Below, piece by piece: positions 56,934-64,000 of a stretch of DNA of 64,000 nucleotides. The notes beneath the pieces were generated by a model. That model saw only the letters and a list, made by a program, of their open reading frames with translations, ran no database searches and was not told the DNA's origin. The position numbers and the translations under genes were made by a program. The stretch lies in contig JAQUIT010000005.1 in assembly GCA_028681335.1 (NCBI GenBank), positions 62,001-126,000 on the forward strand. Direction: 5' to 3'. Origin of the DNA: Desulfuromonadaceae bacterium. GTDB taxonomy: Bacteria; Desulfobacterota; Desulfuromonadia; Geobacterales; Pseudopelobacteraceae. Within the stretch, counting starts at the first letter, position 1. Each line of letters begins with the position of its first letter.

Positions 56934-57833
56934 ATGTTTACAATGCAAAATCTACGCGAACACTACCGCTTCACCGATGAGGACACGGAACGACTGCTGT
57001 CCCTACAACCGCTGGCGGAAGAAAATCTCGAGCGCTTTTCGCGGGAGTTCTACGACTACCTCTACAGCCTCCCGGAAACCACTAAAATCCTCAACAGCAG
57101 CAACCGCCCGCGCTTGAGTGAGATGCACAACAACTGGTTCATGCTGCTCTTCGCCGGGATTTACGACAATCACTACATGAACCACCTGACCCGCATCGGT
57201 CACGCCCACGTCAGGGCCGGCCTCAGCGTCCACTTCGTCAACGCCTCCATGAACCAGGTCCGCCGCTTCACACTGGCTCTGATAGATGAAAACTACAGCG
57301 ATCGCGAAGAACGGCGTTTTTTGCGGGAGGCGGTGGAAAAGATTCTCGACATGAATCTGGATGTCATGAGTACTTCGTACCGCGAAGAGGAGATGAAAAA
57401 AGTCTTTGTATCGCGCAAAGTTGAATCTTTTCTGATAAAAGCCACGGAACGTTTCACCTACGGCCTGAACCTGGCTCTGGTTCTGGCGCTGGCCGGCGTC
57501 TCCCTCTCGGTTGTCACGCTCTTTGTCTGGGACATCCTGCATATTTTCAAAGGGGACATGGAGAAGGGGATTCTCTCGGCACTTGGATCGCTGCTGATTC
57601 TCTGGATGATGATCGAGCTGATGGACAACGAGATCAAAAACCTTAAAGGCGGAAAATTCAACATACTGGTATTCATCGGCGTCATCATCGTCGCCATGAT
57701 CCGCGAGATACTCATCTCCACCCTGCGTCACGACGACCTTACCACACAGGCGTTTCTGGCCGGAACGCTCCTGATTCTGGGGGTTGTGTACTACCTGGTG
57801 TCACTGGCCCAGAAAGAACATCCAAAGGTATGA
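56934..57833 (+). CDS. Globin-sensor domain fused to PsiE-like membrane domain
   Basis: The 299-residue protein joins an N-terminal globin-sensor/protoglobin-like domain (about 1-165) to a four-helix membrane domain (about 175-290) resembling the PsiE family. The heme-binding pattern IGXXHXXXGL is present as IGHAHVRAGL, making H92 the likely proximal ligand. Membrane helices lie near 177-200, 212-228, 242-258 and 270-290. Globin sensors detect O2, CO or NO, but the known ones drive methyl-accepting, cyclase or kinase outputs. It starts five bases after hypD, so it is almost certainly in the hyp operon. Output unknown. Confidence 0.8.
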   Translation: MFTMQNLREHYRFTDEDTERLLSLQPLAEENLERFSREFYDYLYSLPETTKILNSSNRPRLSEMHNNWFMLLFAGIYDNHYMNHLTRIGHAHVRAGLSVHFVNASMNQVRRFTLALIDENYSDREERRFLREAVEKILDMNLDVMSTSYREEEMKKVFVSRKVESFLIKATERFTYGLNLALVLALAGVSLSVVTLFVWDILHIFKGDMEKGILSALGSLLILWMMIELMDNEIKNLKGGKFNILVFIGVIIVAMIREILISTLRHDDLTTQAFLAGTLLILGVVYYLVSLAQKEHPKV

Positions 57834-57885
57834 AAGGTCGATATACGTCGAGAGAGCAGCAATCAGGCCAAAGCAGGGGCACTCG

Positions 57886-58473
57886 ATGATCCCCGGCACC
57901 CACATACTGGCGGGTTTTTCTCTCGGTTTCCGCCATCGCCACGCTTTGCGGCGCCTGCTTGACCAGACCCCGCCCGACACCGGCATCTTGATGCTGGACC
58001 CGCAAGCCTTGTACTCTTCCGGGGTTATGGCGCTGGCGCTGGATTTTGACGGTGTTCTGGCGAGTCACGGCTCCCCTGTTCCGCTCCCGGAAGCGGTGAC
58101 CTGGATGAAGCGCTGCGAAGCGGTCTTTGGCGGCGAGCGGATTTTCATCCTCTCCAACAAGCCGACCGACGGGCGGAGGCGCTGGTTTGCCGAAAACTTC
58201 CCTGCCATGCGTTTCATCTCCGGCGTACGTAAAAAACCATATCCCGACGGACTGAACAGAACAGGGGAACTCGCCGGAGTCCCCCTGCATTCAATCATGA
58301 TGGTTGATGACCGCCTGCTGACCGGCTGCCTGGCCGCTCTGGCAGCCGGTGCCCGCCCCTGCTACATCCGGCACCCCTACGTATCGTTCGAACACCGTCC
58401 TCTGGCCGAGCTGTTTTTCGGACTGCTGCGCCGGATGGAGCGGACCCTTGTGAGAGCAATCACCACTCCCTGA
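57886..58473 (+). CDS. HAD-like hydrolase family protein
   Basis: About 195 residues. The first aspartate motif is LALDFDGVLASHG, followed by IFILSNKPTDGRRRWF (motif II/III region) and MMVDDRLLTGCLAAL (motif IV). This order is like the YqeG type of HAD phosphatases. The N-terminal 45 residues before it are not recognised. The start at 57886 has GGGG upstream; the longer frame from 57784 overlaps the globin-PsiE gene. It is probably the last gene of the hyp transcript. Substrate unknown. Confidence 0.78.
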   Translation: MIPGTHILAGFSLGFRHRHALRRLLDQTPPDTGILMLDPQALYSSGVMALALDFDGVLASHGSPVPLPEAVTWMKRCEAVFGGERIFILSNKPTDGRRRWFAENFPAMRFISGVRKKPYPDGLNRTGELAGVPLHSIMMVDDRLLTGCLAALAAGARPCYIRHPYVSFEHRPLAELFFGLLRRMERTLVRAITTP

Positions 58474-58540
58474 TAACACGTACTCAGGATTTTGAAGCTG
58501 CCTTTCCCCTCTGTTTCGCACTCACACAATCGCGACAAAA

Positions 58541-58555
58541 GTCTCAATTTGAGAC
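58541..58555. promoter_or_regulatory. Palindromic operator-like site upstream of the multicopper oxidase
   Basis: GTCTCAA-T-TTGAGAC is a perfect 7+7 palindrome, 186 bases before the start codon and about 64 bases upstream of a sigma-54-like element. It looks like an activator or enhancer-binding site. Confidence 0.5.
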
Positions 58556-58618
58556 AAACAGCATCCCCCATCCAGCCGTATCCACCTTATATAACAGCAC
58601 AATTTCCCTGACACTCCT

Positions 58619-58635
58619 CCGGCATGTTTCTTGTA
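58619..58635 (+). promoter_or_regulatory. Weak sigma-54-like promoter element
   Basis: CCGGCATG-N4-TTGTAG resembles the -24/-12 consensus YTGGCACG-N4-TTGCW, with the -24 GG intact but the -12 GC changed to GT. The predicted start would be about 80 bases before the multicopper oxidase gene. Confidence 0.25.
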
Positions 58636-58726
58636 GTCGTCTTTCAGCAAAAACATTGAGTACGGCACGGCACGCTGCTCGGCTTTTACCTGTCGTGTCA
58701 CATACCATTAATAGGAGGAGGGCACA

Positions 58727-60709
58727 GTGAAAACAGCAACTATGCTAATTCTGGGAATTTTCACAGGCTTGATGCTGGCCGGTTGCGGCAAGAGCAACAC
58801 CGAAACGGTTGCGGTAAATGGTGCTTCGAAAACAACGCTGCTGAACCCTCTGACTCTGCAACAGTTCGCGACACCACTGCCGATCATTCCGGTTGCAGCT
58901 CCCGATACCACGACAGTGCCCGGATCAGAGTACTATTCGGTCGTTGTCGAACAGACGAGTGGCTATGACTTTGGCCTGCGCAAGAGTGACGGCAGCGACT
59001 TCCTGACGCCGATAAGCGGCGCCCCCATTCGCACAACCGTATGGGGTTACACAACCAACGGCATAAAGGCCGGTTATCTGGGTGCCACCATTGTCGCACG
59101 CTCCACCCTGGCCGGAGAAAGCGGCAAACCGGTTGTGGTCAAATACACCAATAACCTGAAAAATGCCGACGGATCTCTCCTCACAAAGCACCTGCTGACG
59201 GTTGATCCCACCGTAGTCGGTGCCATGGGTGGCGCCATGGGCAATGACCCAGAGATACGCATCGTTACCCATCTCCATGGCGGGCATGTCGCAACCGAAT
59301 CCGACGGCCATCCCAACGCCTGGATAACCAATGATCCGACCGCAATGACCGGCCTGCCTGCGGACCCGATCAGCGGACGTCCGGCCCGCCCGAACGGAAA
59401 CAGTGTCACCTACACCTACGACAACAGCCAGATTGCCAACCACCTCTGGTATCATGATCACGCAATGGGGATAACCCGCCTCAATGTATATGCCGGACTT
59501 GCCGGGAATTATTTCACACGGGACAGTGTTGAGGATGCCCTTAATCTGCCGAGCGGTGCCTACGAGATACCCTTGGTGATCCAGGACAAATCGTTCAACG
59601 AAGACGGGTCGCTGCACTACGACTCTAACGCCCTGCTTAATCCGGATGGTACGCAACAGATGGTTGACGGGAAACCTGTCTTCACTTCAAATCCTGAGTT
59701 TTTCGGCAACGTCATCACCGTCAACGGCAAAGCATGGCCCAAGCTTGATGTGGAACCGCGTAAATATCGTTTCCGCTTGCTAAACGGCTCTGACTCACGC
59801 TTCTACAACATATGGCTGGAGCGTTCCGACGGACTGCCGGTACCGGCAGGAGCAATAACCATGATCGGCAACGATGGCGGCCTGTTGCCCTCAGCAGTCA
59901 GCATCGGGCACGCTCCGGGTTCCGCCCTGCTGCTCGCTCTGGCCGAACGAGCTGACGTCATCATCGATTTTTCGCAGTTGCCCGCGGGCGTCAGTCTCAC
60001 CATGCGTAACGACGCCCACACCCCGTATCCAAACGGTGATGACGTGAATCCTTCCACAACCGGCAGAATCATGCAGTTCAAGATCACCAAGGCCCTGGTC
60101 GGCACAGACACGTCGGTAGTTCCTGCAACACCACGGGCATTGACGCCGTATGCCGCCCCGGACAACACTCGCTACGTAGACCTTCAGGAGACCGAGGAGA
60201 ATACCGCCTTCGTATTTGATCTCTACAGCGGAGCGATTGCCAAACGTCTCATGATTCTTCTCAACGGTCTCCCTTTCGATGCCCCCATAACCGAAAACAT
60301 TCTGTTAAATGACGTAGAAGATTGGGTCATCATCAACAACACTGTGGATGCCCATCCGATGCATCTGCATCTGGTCCACTTTGAAGTTGTCGAGAAAGGC
60401 ACCGTCGCACCGGGCGCTTACACACCGGCAGACGGCCTCGGCGGCATGCCTACCGTAGCCGCAGGCGGACTCAGGCCCGACACCAACCCGGACGGGACTC
60501 CGGCAACCGGCACGTCACCTTACACGGTACAACCACCGGAGCAAGGCCACAAAGATACCGTACGCGTACCCCCGGCTGACGAATTCATCGGTTCACAGGG
60601 GTACGTACGCATCAGAGCCAGGTTCGACCGGATCGGCACCTATATGTGGCACTGCCACATTCTGGCGCACGAGGATCACGAAATGATGCGCCCCTTCAGG
60701 GTGCAATAA
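58727..60709 (+). CDS. Lipoprotein multicopper oxidase
   Basis: The 660-residue protein should oxidise a metal ion or organic substrate and reduce O2 to water. A signal peptide ends in the lipobox LAGC (cysteine 20), so it is lipid-anchored. All four copper-ligand motifs are visible: HLHGGH (182-187), WYHDHAMG, HPMHLHLVHFEV and MWHCHILAHEDHEMM near the C-terminus, which holds the type 1 cysteine. It is of the bilirubin oxidase/CotA-like type by motif spacing. The GTG start has a very strong AGGAGGAGGG. In Geobacter-type bacteria such oxidases have been linked to metal oxide reduction, but that role is not shown here. Confidence 0.93.
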   Translation: MKTATMLILGIFTGLMLAGCGKSNTETVAVNGASKTTLLNPLTLQQFATPLPIIPVAAPDTTTVPGSEYYSVVVEQTSGYDFGLRKSDGSDFLTPISGAPIRTTVWGYTTNGIKAGYLGATIVARSTLAGESGKPVVVKYTNNLKNADGSLLTKHLLTVDPTVVGAMGGAMGNDPEIRIVTHLHGGHVATESDGHPNAWITNDPTAMTGLPADPISGRPARPNGNSVTYTYDNSQIANHLWYHDHAMGITRLNVYAGLAGNYFTRDSVEDALNLPSGAYEIPLVIQDKSFNEDGSLHYDSNALLNPDGTQQMVDGKPVFTSNPEFFGNVITVNGKAWPKLDVEPRKYRFRLLNGSDSRFYNIWLERSDGLPVPAGAITMIGNDGGLLPSAVSIGHAPGSALLLALAERADVIIDFSQLPAGVSLTMRNDAHTPYPNGDDVNPSTTGRIMQFKITKALVGTDTSVVPATPRALTPYAAPDNTRYVDLQETEENTAFVFDLYSGAIAKRLMILLNGLPFDAPITENILLNDVEDWVIINNTVDAHPMHLHLVHFEVVEKGTVAPGAYTPADGLGGMPTVAAGGLRPDTNPDGTPATGTSPYTVQPPEQGHKDTVRVPPADEFIGSQGYVRIRARFDRIGTYMWHCHILAHEDHEMMRPFRVQ

Positions 60710-60715
60710 TCTCAA

Positions 60716-60752
60716 AGAGAGGGGGGATCTCGTATCCCCCCTTTCTTTTTTC
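60716..60752 (+). terminator. Terminator of the multicopper oxidase gene
   Basis: GGGGGGAT (60721-60728) pairs with ATCCCCCC (60734-60741) around CTCGT, with extra AAAG/CTTT pairing outside and a T-rich tail CTTTCTTTTTTC. It begins shortly after the stop codon. Confidence 0.85.
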
Positions 60753-60809
60753 AATTAGCTGAATATTGCAGGTGAGGCGTAGGGTCGGTGGTGAATGTGG
60801 TAGAGGTAG

Positions 60810-60837
60810 GTAGGGGCAATTCATGAATTGCCCCTAC
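60810..60837. repeat. Perfect 28-bp palindrome, GTAGGGGC family
   Basis: The 28 bases read identically on both strands, from GTAGGGGCAATT to AATTGCCCCTAC with no loop. The ends match the hairpin between dnaK and dnaJ. It lies just left of the decayed CRISPR repeat. Confidence 0.75.
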
Positions 60838-60840
60838 GCA

Positions 60841-60869
60841 ATGATTCATCCCTGCTTGTGCGGGGAACA
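60841..60869 (+). repeat. Orphan decayed CRISPR repeat
   Basis: Twenty-five of 29 bases match the array repeat, in the same orientation; the last 13 bases (GTGCGGGGAACAT) are perfect and the differences are mostly C-to-T. It is 714 bases beyond the trailer end of the array and has no neighbour repeat. Confidence 0.85.
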
Positions 60870-60939
60870 TCCACCATTCACCGTTGTACAGTATTCGTCT
60901 TATTTTCTTGTCCTGAAAAACAACCAGCTTGTCTTCCAT
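60865..60939 (-). pseudogene. Truncated Bro-N (prophage antirepressor) gene fragment
   Basis: A frame with a GGAG ribosome site eight bases before the ATG at 60939 encodes MEDKLVVFQDKKIRRI followed by LYNGEWW. This strongly resembles the first residues of Bro-N/antirepressor domain proteins common in phage and in bacterial accessory DNA, where the next residues are usually FSVVDVV-like. Here the frame instead runs directly into the reverse of the orphan CRISPR repeat, giving MFPAQAGMN, and then into the palindrome. The rest of the gene is gone. Identity is inferred from a short stretch. Confidence 0.55.
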
Positions 60940-60971
60940 GCTCATATCTCCATTTTCAAACAGATCTTTGA

Positions 60972-61008
60972 CTCCCCCCTTTAAGAAAGGGGGGTAAGGG
61001 GGGATTTC
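60972..61008 (+). repeat. G/C-rich hairpin repeat, left copy
   Basis: CCCCCCTTTAAGAAAGGGGGG is a hairpin followed by TAAGGGGGGATTT. This is the left flank of the DUF559 gene and encodes its last residues (SPLTPLS). It is the inverse of the copy at 61379. Confidence 0.75.
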
Positions 61009-61361
61009 CGCCGTTGAATCTCTTTTGAAATCAGTTCAAGAACTGCGTCAATTTCCAACAGCACTTCCCGGTTATTAAATCGCATCACCAACAGGCCCTC
61101 TTCTGCCAAACATAGGTCACGTGTACGATCTCGTTCGAGATGATCCGGCTCACTATGCTGACTGCCGTCAACCTCAATCACCAAACCGGCACCGGGCGCA
61201 AAGAAATCTACAATGAACGGACCAATCGGCTTCTGACGGTAAAACTGAACGCCATGTAGCTGTTTTCTTCGCAGGCGAAACCAAAGCAACTGTTCGGCAT
61301 CGGTCATGTTCTCCCGAAGCTCGCGGGATGGTGTTTTCAGGTTGTGGCGATATTCACGCAT
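60981..61361 (-). CDS. DUF559 (Vsr-like endonuclease fold) protein
   Basis: The 126-residue protein begins MREYRHNLKTPSRELR and has MTDAEQLLWFRLRRKQLHG, FYRQKPIGPFIVDFF and LVIEVDGSQH, the typical DUF559 sequence with the aspartate, glutamate and glutamine of a PD-(D/E)XK-type active site. These proteins are related to the very short patch repair nuclease fold, but their role is not established. The C-terminus is encoded by the left hairpin repeat. The gene is enclosed by inverted copies of that repeat and has no operon partner. Confidence 0.82.
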   Translation of the reverse strand: MREYRHNLKTPSRELRENMTDAEQLLWFRLRRKQLHGVQFYRQKPIGPFIVDFFAPGAGLVIEVDGSQHSEPDHLERDRTRDLCLAEEGLLVMRFNNREVLLEIDAVLELISKEIQRRKSPLTPLS

Positions 61362-61378
61362 GACAAAGCACCAAATTC

Positions 61379-61413
61379 AAATCCCCCTAAATCCCCCTTT
61401 CGTAAAGGGGGAC
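61379..61413 (-). repeat. G/C-rich hairpin repeat, right copy (inverted)
   Basis: AATCCCCCTAAATCCCCC leads into CCCCCTTTCGTAAAGGGGG and a T6 run. It is the inverse orientation of the copy at 60972 and lies 18 bases outside the DUF559 start. Confidence 0.75.
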
Positions 61414-61481
61414 TTTTTTGTTCCAGCGCTTGTTGCCGGCCCATCATTAATAATGACGATCTTGACCTTACCCTCCTTCTC

Positions 61482-61541
61482 AAAAAGGCTCTTGATCCTA
61501 CCTCCATCTTCAAAAAGGCTCTTGATCTTACCCCCCTTTAC
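61482..61541. repeat. Two 30-base tandem repeats
   Basis: Two adjacent 30-base units begin AAAAAGGCTCTTGATC and differ at a few positions; a degenerate third copy precedes them. They run into the third hairpin copy at 61530. Confidence 0.7.
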
Positions 61542-61565
61542 AAAAGGGGGGTAAGGGGGGATTTT
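61530..61565 (+). repeat. G/C-rich hairpin repeat, third copy
   Basis: CCCCCCTTTACAAAAGGGGGG followed by TAAGGGGGGATTTT, in the same orientation as the copy at 60972. It abuts the trailer end of the CRISPR array. Confidence 0.75.
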
Positions 61566-61583
61566 CTTTTGCAACCCGCAAAA

Positions 61584-63686
61584 CGGTTCATCCCCGCTCG
61601 TGCGGGGAACATGATCGCTTCGTCGACACGATCGCCGTCAACGGCGGTTCATCCCCGCTCGTGCGGGGAACATGCGCAAATCTCCGTCAATACTGTTCAG
61701 CAGATCGGTTCATCCCCGCTCGTGCGGGGAACATTTCATAGAGTTCTTTTTCTTTGATCGTTTCGCCGGTTCATCCCCGCTCGTGCGGGGAACATTTGTG
61801 CTACCGTCCCGCCGGTAACGTTGCTATCGGTTCATCCCCGCTCGTGCGGGGAACATGGCATTCTCGCCTGCGTAAACCACGAAGAGCACGGTTCATCCCC
61901 GCTCGTGCGGGGAACATGGATTGTCTTTCTGAAGATTGATGCGGTCACCCGGTTCATCCCCGCTCGTGCGGGGAACATCAGATCAAAATCCAGGTGGTGA
62001 CTTTTATGATCGGTTCATCCCCGCTCGTGCGGGGAACATCAACGCTACATTCTGACCGATCATTTTTCCGGCGGTTCATCCCCGCTCGTGCGGGGAACAT
62101 GAATCGTCAAAATCCTTTGATGGCTCCTGCCACGGTTCATCCCCGCTCGTGCGGGGAACATGTCACAAACCTGAATTTTCAAATCCCTCACCTCGGTTCA
62201 TCCCCGCTCGTGCGGGGAACATTTCCCCGAAACCGCCTAGCCGCTGGCCGAGTTCGGTTCATCCCCGCTCGTGCGGGGAACATGACTCACCATCAACATG
62301 GCAATCCATAGCCTCAGGTTCATCCCCGCTCGTGCGGGGAACATTTCTACCCATTCCGCCGATGCCGGTGAGGAAGCGGTTCATCCCCGCTCGTGCGGGG
62401 AACATTTAATATCTCCGGCCAGCTCATCTTTATGTTCCGGTTCATCCCCGCTCGTGCGGGGAACATAGGTGTGATTGCCATGCGCAATAATGCGCAGGCG
62501 GTTCATCCCCGCTCGTGCGGGGAACATCATGACATCCGGGTGCGCGGTGTACTCGAGGTCGGTTCATCCCCGCTCGTGCGGGGAACATTATTTAGCTAAT
62601 AGGACAAGCCGGATATCCGGCGGTTCATCCCCGCTCGTGCGGGGAACATATGAATCGAGATTGCCAATGTTTTGAGTGAGGCGGTTCATCCCCGCTCGTG
62701 CGGGGAACATCGATTTGGGGGCGGTAAACTCGTAGCGGGGGACGGTTCATCCCCGCTCGTGCGGGGAACATTGGCCCTATCCATATCCGTTTGACTACAA
62801 TGCCGGTTCATCCCCGCTCGTGCGGGGAACATTTCCGCCTGATCGGCAATGTCGTTGGCTTGGTCGGTTCATCCCCGCTCGTGCGGGGAACATCGAAACG
62901 AGACGAGCATGTTTTCCAGTTCGCGCGGTTCATCCCCGCTCGTGCGGGGAACATGGCCTGATGCGGAGTTTCATAGCTCCCAAGGTCGGTTCATCCCCGC
63001 TCGTGCGGGGAACATAGTTTAGGAATATTAAAATATTAGGTAGAGGACGGTTCATCCCCGCTCGTGCGGGGAACATTATACCTGGATATGGGCGATCTTA
63101 CTAAAGACCGGTTCATCCCCGCTCGTGCGGGGAACATCTCTGGTCCATTTTTGCACTCATCGGCGTCGCCGGTTCATCCCCGCTCGTGCGGGGAACATCT
63201 GACATCCAGCGGTCGGTAAGGTTTTTCTATCGGTTCATCCCCGCTCGTGCGGGGAACATCCGGTGGGATCACGGTCGGTCACCATGAACGACGGTTCATC
63301 CCCGCTCGTGCGGGGAACATGTAACAGCCGCCGATTCGGTGGACACATGGGGCGGTTCATCCCCGCTCGTGCGGGGAACATTCCACGGTTTTCCGCCTAT
63401 TGTGTAACTGATACGGTTCATCCCCGCTCGTGCGGGGAACATTCCACTCCGATGCCAATGCGGTCCGTCAGCAGCGGTTCATCCCCGCTCGTGCGGGGAA
63501 CATATCTGCCAAATCCTCTGTCGTGAAACATTAAACGGTTCATCCCCGCTCGTGCGGGGAACATTCTTTCGCGGAAAGCCGGACCGGTTTGCCGCTCGGT
63601 TCATCCCCGCTCGTGCGGGGAACATAAGGAAAAAGTGCTTGATGCCATTTGCCATTTCGGTTCATCCCCGCTCGTGCGGGGAACAT
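61584..63686 (-). CRISPR. Type I-E CRISPR array, 35 repeats and 34 spacers
   Basis: Repeats of 29 bases start at 61584 and recur every 61 bases to 63658, so every spacer is exactly 32 bases. On the plus strand each repeat begins CGGTTCATCCCC and ends GCGGGGAACAT; its reverse begins ATGTTCCCCGC and ends GGGATGAACCG, the transcribed form of type I-E repeats. crRNA therefore reads on the minus strand from the right-hand leader. I see one repeat difference, a first-base A at 62316. All 34 spacers are distinct by eye. cas2 of type I-E lies just beyond the leader; the other cas genes should be further right, outside the window. Confidence 0.99.
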
Positions 63687-63754
63687 ACTTCTTCTATTTC
63701 ATTGAAATAATTGACAAATTAGCACATTAAAATTTGTACCGATTTTTAAGCCCA
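63687..63754 (-). promoter_or_regulatory. CRISPR leader
   Basis: A 68-base AT-rich stretch between the first repeat and cas2. On the minus strand TGTCAATTATTTC (63716-63704) is two mismatches from the IHF consensus and lies 18-30 bases from the first repeat, the position used by IHF in E. coli type I-E leaders. New spacers should enter at this end. Confidence 0.7.

Positions 63755-64000
<246 letters not shown>

Noticed and set aside
61594-63526. Several plus-strand open frames across the array with recurring RFIPARAGN, VHPRSCGEH and GSSPLVRGT
   Set aside because: These are the three frames of the CRISPR repeat read through; they are not proteins.

Overview
The window looks like a chromosomal segment of a Geobacter-type bacterium (Desulfuromonadota, Geobacterales). 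The evidence is gene content and style: dense signalling genes with Cache, GAF, PAS and GGDEF domains, a small membrane-anchored c-type cytochrome, a Thermotoga-type DAHP synthase next to a Crp/Fnr regulator, heptose LPS genes beside mreB, a hydrogenase maturation operon, and short dispersed hairpin repeats. Species cannot be fixed from sequence alone. Most of the window is core chromosome; accessory DNA is concentrated in the last 3.3 kb.

Layout. 1-1.9 kb: end of an HDOD gene and cheB. 1.9-4.7 kb (minus): small ORF, prfC, a DoxX-like membrane protein, a mini-lipoprotein and tRNA-Arg(CCG). 4.9-7.6 kb (plus): coaE, an RlmL-like rRNA methyltransferase and ylqF. 7.6-13.5 kb (minus): a diheme cytochrome, a membrane protein and the heat-shock operon hrcA-grpE-dnaK-dnaJ behind a CIRCE operator. 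13.5-17.2 kb: DUF523/DUF1722 protein and a cytidylate-kinase-like protein (minus), then wrbA and an Old Yellow Enzyme (plus). 17.5-22.5 kb (minus): aroF, crp/fnr, tkt, thiL. 22.6-24.8 kb (plus): two lipoprotein parvulin-type prolyl isomerases. 24.8-30 kb (minus): a double pseudo-receiver protein, hldE, gmhA, a glycosyltransferase and mreB. 30.2-33.5 kb (plus): ileS-lspA. 33.6-37.8 kb (minus): an amidohydrolase, lon and hsp20.

38-47 kb (plus) holds a polyamine cassette: speA, a carboxy(nor)spermidine-type dehydrogenase and its decarboxylase nspC. A histidine kinase, a diguanylate cyclase response regulator and a stand-alone receiver lie between the dehydrogenase and the decarboxylase. 47-52.4 kb: priA, a receiver-kinase hybrid and an ABC exporter. 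52.5-58.5 kb: hypB-hypF-hypC-hypD followed, where hypE often sits, by a globin-sensor/PsiE-like membrane fusion and a HAD-like protein. 58.7-60.7 kb: a lipoprotein multicopper oxidase with a striking palindrome upstream.

60.7-64 kb is accessory. A perfectly regular type I-E CRISPR array (35 repeats, 34 spacers) reads on the minus strand from a short AT-rich leader next to cas2. Beyond its trailer end lie a DUF559 nuclease gene bracketed by inverted G/C-rich hairpin repeats, short tandem repeats, the first ~25 codons of a Bro-N-like gene cut by a decayed CRISPR repeat, and a 28-bp perfect palindrome. The most unusual observations are this trailer-end wreckage, the globin-PsiE fusion in the hyp operon, the signalling genes inside the polyamine cassette, and a promoter core shared exactly by the two heat-shock operons.
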